Source: an uncultured Robinsoniella sp. (lineage in GTDB: Bacteria; Bacillota; Clostridia; Lachnospirales; Lachnospiraceae). Taken from it: a stretch of DNA of 26,823 nucleotides. Positions 5,831-13,899 of the stretch are shown piece after piece. The notes under the pieces were generated by a model. It saw nothing but the letters and a program-made list of their open reading frames with translations, was not told the DNA's origin and made no database searches. Both the position numbers and the translations under genes were made by a program. The DNA lies in assembly GCA_900539655.1 (NCBI GenBank), contig UQCR01000093.1, forward strand, positions 1 to 26,823, in the 5' to 3' direction. How positions within the stretch are numbered: position 1 is the first letter of the stretch; each line of letters opens with the position of its first letter.

Positions 5831-8121
5831 GAATCATTCTCCTGCATTTGAAAATATATTTTTTCGGAAGTTATTGGAAGTGTGCGAATCTGCACTCCCA
5901 CCGCATTGTATACTGCATGAGCTATCGCCGGAGAAGGTGTATTAATAACGATCTCTCCAATGGATTTCGCTCCGAAGGGACCGGTTGGCTCATAGCTGCT
6001 TTCGAATTCCACCCGAACATTACCCACATCCTGTCTGCCAGGAAGCTTATACTGCATAAATGAATTCTGATACATCTGCCCTTTTTCGGAATAGGTAATG
6101 TCTTCATAAAGCGCCATGCCGATTCCCTGGGCGATTCCGCCCTCTACCTGTATTCGGGCGAGATTGGTATTTACCACAGTTCCGCAGTCTACTACCGCCA
6201 CATAATCGATTAATTCAATATGCCCGGTTTCCTTGTCAATTTCCACTTCCGCCATTCCCACCATAAACGGCGGCGGAGATACTGGAGAGGAATGTGCTTC
6301 AGAAGCCGTAAGCGCCTCTTCGTTATTACACATAACGAGGTTTCCAATGTCTTTTAACGTAATGAATTTATCTCCATCTGTCTCATAGACTTTTTCTCCG
6401 TCAAAATCCACCTGTTCTATCTTAAGACCCAGATAACCTGCACCCTTTTCACAAATTTTACGAATCAGGCTCTCACATGTTTTCACCACAGCCATTCCCG
6501 TGAGATATGTGGTGCTGGATGCATAAGAACCGGAGTCATAAGGTGAGATGTCTGTGTCAACGCCATGCACTACAATGTCGTCCATCTGGCAGTTCAGACA
6601 ATCTGCCGCCATTTGTGCCAGAATAGTATCACATCCTGTTCCCATATCGGAAGCTCCGATCATGAGGCTGTAAAATCCGTCATCGTTGACTTTAATGGAA
6701 ACTGATGCCGTGTCTACATTGGAAATAGAGGAACCCTGCATAGCCATTGCTACGCCTACACCCCTGACCTTGCCATTTCCCATGTCCTTACGGGGATATT
6801 TCTCATTCCAGCCGATCATCTCCCCAGCCCGCGCCATACAGCGGTCCAGTGCACAGCTGTTAGCGGTTTCACCATAGTACGCAGGCATAACCTGGCCTTC
6901 CTGTACCATGTTTTTCTGCCTTATAACCACAGGATCCATTTTCATCTGCGCAGCCAGTTCATTTACTGCCGACTCCACCGCAAAGATTCCCTGGGTAGCC
7001 CCATAACCGCGGTATGCACCTGCTGACATTACATTCGTATAGACTACATCATAGGCGAATTTAAATGCATCCAGCTTTCCGTAGAGTGGGATGGATTTGT
7101 GACCGGACAGCCCCACCGTAGTAGGTCCGTGTTCCCCATAAGCCCCGGTATTGGAAAGGGTATAGACATCAATTGCCCTGATAATTCCTTCCTCATCCGC
7201 ACCCAGCCTCACTTTGATTTCCATTTCATGCCGGGGAGAAGATGCGATCTGTGACTCATAACGGGAATAAATAATCTTAGCGGCTCTTCCGGTCTGCATG
7301 GTTACAAATGCGGGATACACTTCCGCCACAACTGTCTGCTTAGCACCAAAGCCTCCCCCGATTCTGGGCTTTATAACACGGATCTTGGATTTGGGTATAT
7401 CCAGTGCATGGGACAGAATTCTTCTTACATGAAACGTAACCTGGGTGGAAGATACGATATTCAGCCTTCCATAGACATCCATATAGGAGAATGTCCGGAA
7501 AGTTTCCATCATCGCCTGCTGGTTTGCCTTAGTATGGTACGTCTGTTCCACACGGTAGCTGCATTTTTTAAGAACGCCTTCCACATCGCCATGTTCATCA
7601 CTTGCCTGGGCACAGAGATTCTGCCTGTTATCAGCTCCCACCGGACACAGGCTTTTCCAGTTTTCTTCCGGATGAACTAAGATAACGTTCCCTTTTGCTT
7701 TTCGAAAATCCAGTACCGGCTCACAAACCTGATATTTTACCTTGATCAGGCGCATTGCCCTGTCCACGGCCTTTTGCGTTTCACCTGCAACAATTGCAAC
7801 CGCATCTCCCACAAACCGGACTCTCTGATCCAGAATCAGCCGGTCATAAGGGCTGGGCTCCGGGTAGGTCTGTCCCGCCATTGTAAATCTTTTCTTCGGT
7901 ACATCCTCATAGGTATAAATGCCCACAATGTCCGGAACTTTAAGCGCCGCTGCAGTATTAATTTCTTCAATAAGCGCATGCGCATGGGGGCTTCTGAGTA
8001 CTTTTACAATCAGACAGTCTTTCGGCGCCAGATCCTCTGTATATACCGGCTGTCCGGTCACCAATGCCATGGCATCTTTTTTCATTACCGGTGTATTCAC
8101 CAATCGCTGTTTCATTTCCAT
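5827..8121 (-). CDS. xdhA: Xanthine dehydrogenase-like molybdopterin-binding subunit
   Basis: This is the large catalytic subunit of a molybdenum hydroxylase (764 residues, close to E. coli XdhA). It hydroxylates a purine such as hypoxanthine or xanthine and passes electrons to the 2Fe-2S and FAD subunits. An N-terminal aldehyde oxidase/xanthine dehydrogenase a/b hammerhead domain covers about residues 18-135. Molybdopterin-binding motifs follow: GGGFGAKQ (255-262), GAYRGYGATQG (368-378) and GPFGAKSIGE, whose Glu723 is the expected catalytic base. Where bovine xanthine oxidase has the substrate-binding Glu of GGGFGGKE, this protein has Gln262, so exact substrate is open. The ATG at 8121 follows GGGAGG by five to seven bases and overlaps the 2Fe-2S gene by ten bases. 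Confidence 0.93.
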   Translation of the reverse strand: MEMKQRLVNTPVMKKDAMALVTGQPVYTEDLAPKDCLIVKVLRSPHAHALIEEINTAAALKVPDIVGIYTYEDVPKKRFTMAGQTYPEPSPYDRLILDQRVRFVGDAVAIVAGETQKAVDRAMRLIKVKYQVCEPVLDFRKAKGNVILVHPEENWKSLCPVGADNRQNLCAQASDEHGDVEGVLKKCSYRVEQTYHTKANQQAMMETFRTFSYMDVYGRLNIVSSTQVTFHVRRILSHALDIPKSKIRVIKPRIGGGFGAKQTVVAEVYPAFVTMQTGRAAKIIYSRYESQIASSPRHEMEIKVRLGADEEGIIRAIDVYTLSNTGAYGEHGPTTVGLSGHKSIPLYGKLDAFKFAYDVVYTNVMSAGAYRGYGATQGIFAVESAVNELAAQMKMDPVVIRQKNMVQEGQVMPAYYGETANSCALDRCMARAGEMIGWNEKYPRKDMGNGKVRGVGVAMAMQGSSISNVDTASVSIKVNDDGFYSLMIGASDMGTGCDTILAQMAADCLNCQMDDIVVHGVDTDISPYDSGSYASSTTYLTGMAVVKTCESLIRKICEKGAGYLGLKIEQVDFDGEKVYETDGDKFITLKDIGNLVMCNNEEALTASEAHSSPVSPPPFMVGMAEVEIDKETGHIELIDYVAVVDCGTVVNTNLARIQVEGGIAQGIGMALYEDITYSEKGQMYQNSFMQYKLPGRQDVGNVRVEFESSYEPTGPFGAKSIGEIVINTPSPAIAHAVYNAVGVQIRTLPITSEKIYFQMQENDS

Positions 8122-8597
8122 ACATTCCTCCCGTCTTTGTGCCCATCTTCCTCCCTGTTCAGATATTTATGGATTGCCCGCAGCTGCCCCATGTATCCTG
8201 TACATCGGCAAAGATTACCTGCCAGGTATTCTTTGATCTCCTCTTCGGTAGGCTGTTCCAATTCCTTTTCCATAGCCAGCACATTCATAATAAATCCCGG
8301 ACTGCAAAATCCGCACTGTTCTGCACCTTCATTGGCCAGATATGATCCGAATGCCTTTGCTTCTTCCTGCATTCCCTCAAGTGTCGTGACCCTTCTTCCA
8401 TTTGCCCGCGCCGCAGGCGTAGAACAGGACAGCACAGGAGTTCCATCTACAAGGACAGTACATAAACCGCAGTTTGCCGTCTCACACCCGCGCTTAACGC
8501 TGTAGCAGCCCTTTTCGCGAACGACATCTAATAATACGTCTCCTGCTTCTATAACAGCCGTTACCGGTTTTCCATTTAAATGAAATTTAATTTCCAT
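8112..8597 (-). CDS. xdhC: Xanthine dehydrogenase 2Fe-2S subunit
   Basis: This small iron-sulfur subunit (161 residues) relays electrons from the molybdenum centre to FAD. The N-terminal plant-type ferredoxin domain carries Cys38, Cys43, Cys46 and Cys58 (CETANCGLC...LSC). The C-terminal helical domain carries Cys95, Cys98, Cys130 and Cys132 (CGFCSPG and CRCTGY). Both clusters are therefore complete. It starts two bases after the FAD-subunit stop and overlaps the large subunit by ten bases, so all three are likely made in a fixed ratio. The symbol follows E. coli, where the Fe-S subunit is XdhC; elsewhere xdhC names an unrelated maturation factor, which is not present here. Confidence 0.95.
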   Translation of the reverse strand: MEIKFHLNGKPVTAVIEAGDVLLDVVREKGCYSVKRGCETANCGLCTVLVDGTPVLSCSTPAARANGRRVTTLEGMQEEAKAFGSYLANEGAEQCGFCSPGFIMNVLAMEKELEQPTEEEIKEYLAGNLCRCTGYMGQLRAIHKYLNREEDGHKDGRNVWK

Positions 8598-8599
8598 GC

Positions 8600-9376
8600 T
8601 TATGCTTCACCTCCTGTAATTTTACAGACGCAGCGCCTGATACAGACCTCTGCCAGATGTTCCCGGTACTCTGCGCTTCCTCTTAAATTGCTGCCAAAAA
8701 CAAATCTCCTTGATGCTTCTGCCGCCAGTTCTTTAGCAGACATTGCCTCATCTGAGCAAATAGTCACCTGCACAGCGCGACCGGGCCTCGCTCCCACTGC
8801 CACATACCACCGTTCATCATCCTTAGCCACGCAACAGGCAATTACCGGAAAATCCGTCTTCGTCTGTCTCTCTGAGAGATAAGCTGCTTCTCGTCCATCC
8901 TTTTTGATTAACACTCTTACCAGAATGTCGGAATCCTTTGGCATATTTACAAAATCTCTCAGTGGAATGATTCCGCCTTTATAGAGCTCCACATAAGTAT
9001 CCAGTGCCATCATGCAGGTAAGAATATCGGAAAATCCAAATCTTCCGAAGATGCTGCCTCCCACCGTGGCACAATTGCGAAACTGCACGCCTACAATATG
9101 ACGCGTACACTCTTTAAATATATCTCCAAAAGCTTTTTTCAGCCCCTCATGGGTTTCCAGCATCCGAAGCGTACACATCGCTCCTATGGAAAATTCACCC
9201 TCCTTTTCTTCAATTGTATCCAATCCCAGCCCGGACAGATCAATTGCCGCCTGCTTATTCCTGTCGCCCATCTTCAGCCATGCAAATCCGCCCAGCACAA
9301 TATTGCTTCTCTTCTGGTTTAACGCATATGCTTCTTCAAGACTCGCTGCTTTCACAAATTCCTTTGCTCGAAACAT
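8600..9376 (-). CDS. xdhB: Xanthine dehydrogenase FAD-binding subunit
   Basis: This 258-residue protein matches the FAD-binding domain of molybdopterin dehydrogenases. IVLGGFAWLKMGD (26-38) corresponds to the first FAD loop, NCATVGGSIFGRFGFSDIL (101-119) to the second, and the C-terminal part resembles the CO dehydrogenase flavoprotein C-terminal domain. It is slightly shorter than typical members (about 280-300 residues). It passes electrons from the iron-sulfur subunit to NAD+ or another acceptor. The ribosome site GGAAGGAGG lies inside the end of the upstream ABC ATPase frame, and the two genes overlap by 41 bases, an unusually long overlap that ties transporter and enzyme expression together. 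Confidence 0.92.
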   Translation of the reverse strand: MFRAKEFVKAASLEEAYALNQKRSNIVLGGFAWLKMGDRNKQAAIDLSGLGLDTIEEKEGEFSIGAMCTLRMLETHEGLKKAFGDIFKECTRHIVGVQFRNCATVGGSIFGRFGFSDILTCMMALDTYVELYKGGIIPLRDFVNMPKDSDILVRVLIKKDGREAAYLSERQTKTDFPVIACCVAKDDERWYVAVGARPGRAVQVTICSDEAMSAKELAAEASRRFVFGSNLRGSAEYREHLAEVCIRRCVCKITGGEA

Positions 9377-10160
9377 GTGTTTCCTCCTTCCAGTAATAAA
9401 AATGATAATCTTCTTTTTCTATTAATTGTAAATGACCTTCGTATGATCTGTTTAATATCCCGGTCAGCTTATTTTCAAATCCATCTTCTCTGCGGCTTAC
9501 TATGCCATGTATCTCACCTTGTCCCATCACAATCACCCGGTCCGCATAACGCAGAGCAAAATTCGGGTCGTGAACGCTCATGAGAATTCCCTGTCCATAC
9601 CGCTTTTCATATTCTACCAGGCGGTGCATAAATTCATGCTGCCTGTTATAATCCAGGGAAGCCATTGGCTCGTCTAAAATCAACCAGGGTGTATTCTGCA
9701 TTCTGGCTCTGGCAAAGTCCACCATCTGCTGTTCGCCGCCGCTTAAGGTTCCCATCCTGCGGCTTTTAAATCCGTCAAGCCCAAGTTCTGCCAGTATTTC
9801 CTTAACCCGCCCCTTCTCTTCCTTACCGGGAAGGGAAAAATACTTCAAATATGGGGTAACCCCTAAAAGCACGTAGTCGAATACTTCATCATCTTCCATC
9901 CTGCGGGGATTTTGAGGCATATAAGCCATTTTTCTGCTCTTTTCCAGCACCGTATGGTCCGCAAGCGCTTTGTCATCATAAAATACACTACCGCTCTCAG
10001 GTTTCTGAAACCCCATGAGCATGCGCAGAAAAGTCGTTTTCCCGCATCCATTCGGACCAATCACCATAACCAGTTCTTTTTCCGGAAGAGAGATACAGAT
10101 TTCTTTCAATATTACTTTTTTACCAATTGATACTGAAGCATTTTCTACTCTAATTTTCAT
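9336..10160 (-). CDS. FecE/MolC-type ABC transporter ATPase
   Basis: This 274-residue ABC ATPase is of the iron-siderophore/cobalamin/molybdate (FecE-BtuD-MolC) type. Walker A is GPNGCGKTT (35-43), the signature is LSGGEQQ (139-145), Walker B is LILDEP (160-165) and the switch His is His197 in SVHDPN. It powers import by the neighbouring FecCD-like permease and binding protein. Family members move Fe-siderophores, haem, cobalamin, or molybdate/tungstate (MolABC). Because the operon encodes a molybdoenzyme and its cofactor enzyme, molybdate or tungstate is the attractive guess, but this rests only on context. It overlaps the permease gene by 11 bases and xdhB by 41. Confidence 0.93.
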   Translation of the reverse strand: MKIRVENASVSIGKKVILKEICISLPEKELVMVIGPNGCGKTTFLRMLMGFQKPESGSVFYDDKALADHTVLEKSRKMAYMPQNPRRMEDDEVFDYVLLGVTPYLKYFSLPGKEEKGRVKEILAELGLDGFKSRRMGTLSGGEQQMVDFARARMQNTPWLILDEPMASLDYNRQHEFMHRLVEYEKRYGQGILMSVHDPNFALRYADRVIVMGQGEIHGIVSRREDGFENKLTGILNRSYEGHLQLIEKEDYHFYYWKEETHVSSKGICESSES

Positions 10161-11142
10161 GTCTGTTTTTTCCTCTGCATAAGAATATTACCAACACTGC
10201 TGCCCCAAAGAACGAGGTAAAAATGCTGATTGGTATCTCAGACTGTGCAAGGCTTCTGGCACAGATGTCAGCCAGTAAGAGAAGGATACTTCCCAATAAA
10301 ATACTCTGGAAAAAATTCTTAACATAATCATCACCGTTAAACATACGGATCAGGTGCGGTGCAATCAGTCCGATCCAGGATACCACTCCTGCCTCGCTTA
10401 CCACAACCGCTACCAGTATTGTAGCACAAATCAAAGAAATATTCCTTACCAAATGTGGGGAAATGCCCAGGCCATCCGCTTCTTCATCCCCCAGAATCAG
10501 TACTTTCATTTTCCAGCGGAACAAAAAAAGTAAAAGTCCGGCACCAGCCATAAGCGGCAGCACCCGGATAATAGAATCCCATCCGGCATTTTGGAAGCTT
10601 CCCATCAGCCAGTATTCGATTGCAGCCAGTTCCCGGTTCGGATCTGCTGTATATTTCAGAAAGATAATCACCGAATCCGCTAATGACCCTGCAATAATCC
10701 CTGCGATGATCATGAGATACCTTTTATTTCCCCGCATCCAGGAAACAAGCAGCATCGCCAGTGCCACAGTGCCCATTCCAAATATAAAAGTCACTCCCTG
10801 GGAAGCCAGAACCGAATGTCCCAGAAATAGAATTCCCAGTATTCCGCCTACCGAACACCCGCTGCTCACCCCCAGAACATCCGGTGACACTAAAGGATTC
10901 TGAAATACAGCCTGATATACCGTACCTGACAGGGCCAATGCCCCGCCGGATAAAACGACAAAAAAGGTCCTGGGCAGACGAATCTGGTAAAATAGTTTCC
11001 GGTCCATTACACTTCCACCCTGCCCGGTTAAAATAGCGAAGATATCCGACAGGGATAACTCGTATCTTCCCACGCAGCAGGACAAGAGTATGGCACAAAC
11101 TAATATGATCGTCAAAATCCAAAACCTTTTTCTCGTATTCAT
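10150..11142 (-). CDS. FecCD-family ABC transporter permease
   Basis: This 330-residue integral membrane protein belongs to the FecCD/BtuC/MolB transport family and forms the membrane channel with the ATPase encoded next to it. The N-terminal helix (FWILTIILVCAILLSCCVG), the family motif RLPRTFFVVLSGGALALSG (about residues 53-71), FQNPLVSPDVLGVSSG and the late motif VSWIGLIAPHLIRM are all visible. About ten helices are expected. The ribosome site AAGGAG precedes the ATG by six bases. A single permease gene implies a homodimer, as in BtuC and MolB. Substrate is not readable from sequence; see the ATPase for the molybdate argument. Confidence 0.93.
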   Translation of the reverse strand: MNTRKRFWILTIILVCAILLSCCVGRYELSLSDIFAILTGQGGSVMDRKLFYQIRLPRTFFVVLSGGALALSGTVYQAVFQNPLVSPDVLGVSSGCSVGGILGILFLGHSVLASQGVTFIFGMGTVALAMLLVSWMRGNKRYLMIIAGIIAGSLADSVIIFLKYTADPNRELAAIEYWLMGSFQNAGWDSIIRVLPLMAGAGLLLFLFRWKMKVLILGDEEADGLGISPHLVRNISLICATILVAVVVSEAGVVSWIGLIAPHLIRMFNGDDYVKNFFQSILLGSILLLLADICARSLAQSEIPISIFTSFFGAAVLVIFLCRGKNRHEN

Positions 11143-11159
11143 ATAACTCCTTTATAAAT

Positions 11160-11213
11160 CCTGATACTCCATCCGGGCAGTAATGATAGTGACAGTGCTG
11201 ATGGATTACCAGG
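11160..11213 (-). other. Intercistronic hairpin between binding protein and permease genes
   Basis: In the 84-base gap between the substrate-binding protein and permease genes, CCTG/CAGG (11160-11163 and 11210-11213) and TCCATC/GATGGA (11168-11173 and 11200-11205) can pair with a symmetric four-base internal loop. No U run follows, so it is more likely an mRNA-stabilising or partial attenuating structure than a terminator. Such elements often allow more binding protein than permease to be made; that role is inferred. Confidence 0.4.
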
Positions 11214-11226
11214 CATTAAATTTCAA

Positions 11227-12321
11227 TCACACCCCCAGATCAGATGCCTCAACCTGAATGCCAAAGAAATTCTGATAAAAATCCTGGGCTTCCTGAATAT
11301 ATGCCTCTTTTGAATACAAATCCGGATGAAGCACATGGGTCAGCCAGAGAATGCCTAACACCGACGAAGGCGTGGGGTAATCCCAGGGTTCTATATTAGA
11401 CGGGAACGTCTGAACATTGCCGTCTTTTACTGCCTGTACTTCTGATAATTTCACATCAGATGTAATGTCCGTTAGATTATACTCGGCATAGCTCACTGCA
11501 AATATATATTCAGGATTCCATTCTAACAGCTGTTCGGGTGATACTTCTGCCCAGTATCCGTCTTCCAGCCCCTGTGACACATTGGTGCCGCCAGCCATGG
11601 CAATCAGATCGTTCTGGTACATTTTTGAAGTACAGGTGCTTAAATAACTGCTTCCAGCAGCTAAGTAAACAGTCGGTTTATCCGTCAGATCCCTGGTCAT
11701 TTCTTCTACTTCATCCATCTTCAGCTGGTAGTAAGCATTTAACTCGGATGCCTTTTCCGATACTCCGGCAACCGCACCAATCAGTGCCACGCAGTCACGA
11801 TAGTTATCCAATGTCTCCGGATCCACTACCAAGACCGGTATATCCAGCTTTTCAAACTGCTGTGCTGAGTCCTTTAACTTCTTGGGTAAAATCACAACAT
11901 CCGGTTCTAAATTAGCAGTTTCCTCTACATTGATCCCTTTTCCGGAACCAACGGCCGGAAGCTCTAATAATTGAGGCGCCGCTTTCTTATACAATTCCCG
12001 GCTATCCGCCTTCATTTCAATTCCTACCAGATTATCTTCAAGCCCAAGGGCAATCGCTATGGCTGTAGATATATAATAGGAAGAAACTATCTTCTTAACA
12101 GGTCCTTTCAAAGTAACTTCTCTGCCGGCCTGATCTGTTACGGTAATTTCCTCAGACTCTTTCGCATTTTCGGTCTGCGCAACAGATTCTGACTGGGTTT
12201 CCGTTCCTGACTGGATTTCTGTTTTTTTATCAGCTGCTGCACCGCATCCAGCTAAGGAACTCATTGCCAGCGCAGCCGCCAGTACGATTCCGGTAATTTT
12301 ATTTACAATTTTATTCTTCAT
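11227..12321 (-). CDS. Lipoprotein substrate-binding protein of FecB/MolA type
   Basis: This extracellular, lipid-anchored binding protein serves the adjacent ABC transporter. Its signal peptide ends in the lipobox SLAGC (mature Cys at about residue 26 from the chosen start), followed by a Ser/Thr/Glu/Gln-rich linker. A periplasmic-binding-protein (PF01497-type) domain follows, with EITVTDQAGREVTLKGPVKK, then VVILPKKLKD and DIPVLVVDPETLDNY. The ATG at 12333 sits inside the ribosome site GGAGG, so the ATG at 12321 (MKNKIVNKI) was chosen, giving 364 residues. Relatives bind siderophores, haem, cobalamin or molybdate. The molybdoenzyme operon suggests an oxyanion, unproven. Confidence 0.9.
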   Translation of the reverse strand: MKNKIVNKITGIVLAAALAMSSLAGCGAAADKKTEIQSGTETQSESVAQTENAKESEEITVTDQAGREVTLKGPVKKIVSSYYISTAIAIALGLEDNLVGIEMKADSRELYKKAAPQLLELPAVGSGKGINVEETANLEPDVVILPKKLKDSAQQFEKLDIPVLVVDPETLDNYRDCVALIGAVAGVSEKASELNAYYQLKMDEVEEMTRDLTDKPTVYLAAGSSYLSTCTSKMYQNDLIAMAGGTNVSQGLEDGYWAEVSPEQLLEWNPEYIFAVSYAEYNLTDITSDVKLSEVQAVKDGNVQTFPSNIEPWDYPTPSSVLGILWLTHVLHPDLYSKEAYIQEAQDFYQNFFGIQVEASDLGV

Positions 12322-12365
12322 ATCTGCCTCCATCCAGTATTACTATACACCTATTGATCAAAAGC

Positions 12366-13685
12366 TTATTGATCTGCTTCTTCTTTTTTTGATTTTGGAA
12401 GTACCAGATTCAATACGGTAGCAATTACAAAGGTCATAATGATACCATTTTGAGCAAATATATTGCCAACCCAAGCCGGCATCTGTGCCAACACTTCCGG
12501 TACATTTCCGATTCCAACGCCAAGTCCGATAGCCATGGCTATAATCAGGCCATTTCTATCATCAATTTTCTCACGCAGCAGGGACTGAAGTCCGCTTACC
12601 AGAATCATCGCAAACATAATAACAGCTGCTCCACCCAATACGGACTGTGGCATTACAGAAAACAGTGCACTGAGCTTCGGACAGAATCCGCAAAGAATTA
12701 AGAATACTGCACCGGTCATAATAACAAAACGGTTAACTACCTTTGTAACTGCAACAAGACCAACATTCTGGCTAAAAGAAGTATTAGGAAGAACACCAAA
12801 CAGTGCACCCAGAAAACTTCCGAAACCATCTGCAATTACACCACCCTGAAGTTCCTCATGTGTAGGTTCTCTGTCCAGACCGCCGTTCGTAATACCGGAA
12901 ATATCTCCCACAGTCTCTACTGTTGTGGCAATAAACATGATACCCATTGCAATAATTGCCTGCAGGTTAAATTCCATTTTCACCGGCATAAAGGTGGGGA
13001 GGCTGAACCACGCTGCATCCTGTACCTGGGTAAAATTCACCATTCCCAGACAAATTGCCAATATGTATCCAACAATGATACCAATTAAAATGGAAGCTGT
13101 ACTCAAAAAGCTTTTCTTAAACTGTTTCAAAACAATAATAACCAGAATAACAACAGTTCCCACAAGCAGATGCTGCCAGCTTCCGAAATCTTCGCTGCCG
13201 GCACCGCCGCCAAAATATTTAATGCCAACCGGCAGTAAGGACAATCCAATTGAAATAATTACAAGGCTGGTAACAACCGGTGGAAATAATTTCCGTAAAG
13301 GCTTAATAAAAAAGCCAAGAAGAATTTCAAATATACCACCCACAAGGGATGCCCCCATCAGCGCCCCATATCCAAAGCTTGCGCCTACCGCTTTCGCCGT
13401 TCCGATAAATCCGGAACTGGTTCCCATTACAATGGGGAGCTTACTCCCTACTTTCCATATGGGATACAACTGAATTAACGTTGCCACACCAGCTATAAAC
13501 ATCGCGTTCTGGATGAGGCTGGTCTTTAAATCCAAAGCCATATCCAGCATACCGCATACAATGATCAGCGGGGAAATATTTCCCAGGAACATTGCCAGAA
13601 CATGCTGAATTCCCAATGGAATTGCCTTTCTCAGAGGAACCACTCCGTTCAGTTCATAGATACTGCCGTTTTTCTTTTCCTTCAT
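12366..13685 (-). CDS. NCS2-family purine (xanthine/uric acid) permease
   Basis: This 439-residue membrane permease of the nucleobase-ascorbate transporter family probably imports xanthine, hypoxanthine or uric acid with protons. Family marks are the Gln27-His28 pair in the first helix (IPLGIQHVLAMF), ETVGD (257-261) in helix 8 and the signature QNVGLVAVTKVVNRF (306-320). About 14 membrane segments are expected. AGGAGAG lies eight bases before the ATG, and a good promoter precedes it at 13748-13776. It is the first gene of the run through xdh and mocA, and is divergent from xanthine phosphoribosyltransferase, which supports a purine substrate. Confidence 0.93.
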   Translation of the reverse strand: MKEKKNGSIYELNGVVPLRKAIPLGIQHVLAMFLGNISPLIIVCGMLDMALDLKTSLIQNAMFIAGVATLIQLYPIWKVGSKLPIVMGTSSGFIGTAKAVGASFGYGALMGASLVGGIFEILLGFFIKPLRKLFPPVVTSLVIISIGLSLLPVGIKYFGGGAGSEDFGSWQHLLVGTVVILVIIVLKQFKKSFLSTASILIGIIVGYILAICLGMVNFTQVQDAAWFSLPTFMPVKMEFNLQAIIAMGIMFIATTVETVGDISGITNGGLDREPTHEELQGGVIADGFGSFLGALFGVLPNTSFSQNVGLVAVTKVVNRFVIMTGAVFLILCGFCPKLSALFSVMPQSVLGGAAVIMFAMILVSGLQSLLREKIDDRNGLIIAMAIGLGVGIGNVPEVLAQMPAWVGNIFAQNGIIMTFVIATVLNLVLPKSKKEEADQ

Positions 13686-13747
13686 CTTTTCTCTCCTGTA
13701 ACTTCTTTTTTCTCATATCTGTACGCCTTACAAAACTGTACTGTAGC

Positions 13748-13776
13748 ATTCTAACATATTGTTACTTTTCTGACAA
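13748..13776 (-). promoter_or_regulatory. Promoter of the purine permease-xdh-mocA operon
   Basis: On the minus strand, TTGTCA (13776-13771) and TAGAAT (13753-13748) are separated by exactly 17 bases, a good sigma-A-type match. Transcription would start near 13741, leaving a leader of only about 55 bases before the permease ATG. That is too short for a purine riboswitch plus expression platform. Confidence 0.7.
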
Positions 13777-13836
13777 CCGACACTTTAACAAAAAAAGATA
13801 TTTCCACATAAAAACAGATTTTTCTACAATAAATGA

Positions 13837-13865
13837 TTGTAATACCCTTTAGAATATTGTATGAT
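13837..13865 (+). promoter_or_regulatory. Promoter of xanthine phosphoribosyltransferase gene
   Basis: TTGTAA (13837-13842) and TATGAT (13860-13865) are spaced by 17 bases. Transcription would start near 13872, giving a leader of about 28 bases containing the ribosome site GGAGG at 13884-13888. In B. subtilis xpt is controlled by a guanine riboswitch; here the leader has no room for one. Confidence 0.7.
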
Positions 13866-13899
13866 AAAATAACATCAACCCATTGGAGGAATTATAGAA

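Noticed and set aside
7774..8505. 243-codon plus-strand frame across the xdh genes
   Set aside because: It is antisense to two clearly conserved molybdenum-hydroxylase subunits, and its composition is that of a shadow frame.
5258..9376. Selenium-dependent molybdenum hydroxylase cluster
   Set aside because: None of the usual companions (selD, yqeB/yqeC-type genes) is present; the neighbours are a purine permease and a metal-type ABC importer.
11143..11226. Cobalamin or metal riboswitch inside the ABC transporter operon
   Set aside because: The gap is only 84 bases and shows a simple two-tier stem, with none of the conserved elements of a cobalamin or molybdenum-cofactor aptamer.
12322..12333. 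Upstream ATG as start of the substrate-binding lipoprotein
   Set aside because: That ATG overlaps the GGAGG ribosome site; the ATG at 12321 has the right spacing and begins a proper signal peptide.
12925..13473. 182-codon plus-strand frame opposite the purine permease
   Set aside because: The opposite strand encodes a full NCS2 permease with all family motifs; the antisense frame has no ribosome site or recognisable sequence.
13686..13899. Purine riboswitch upstream of xpt or the purine permease
   Set aside because: Good promoters leave leaders of only about 28 and 55 bases, and no purine-aptamer core was visible on either strand.
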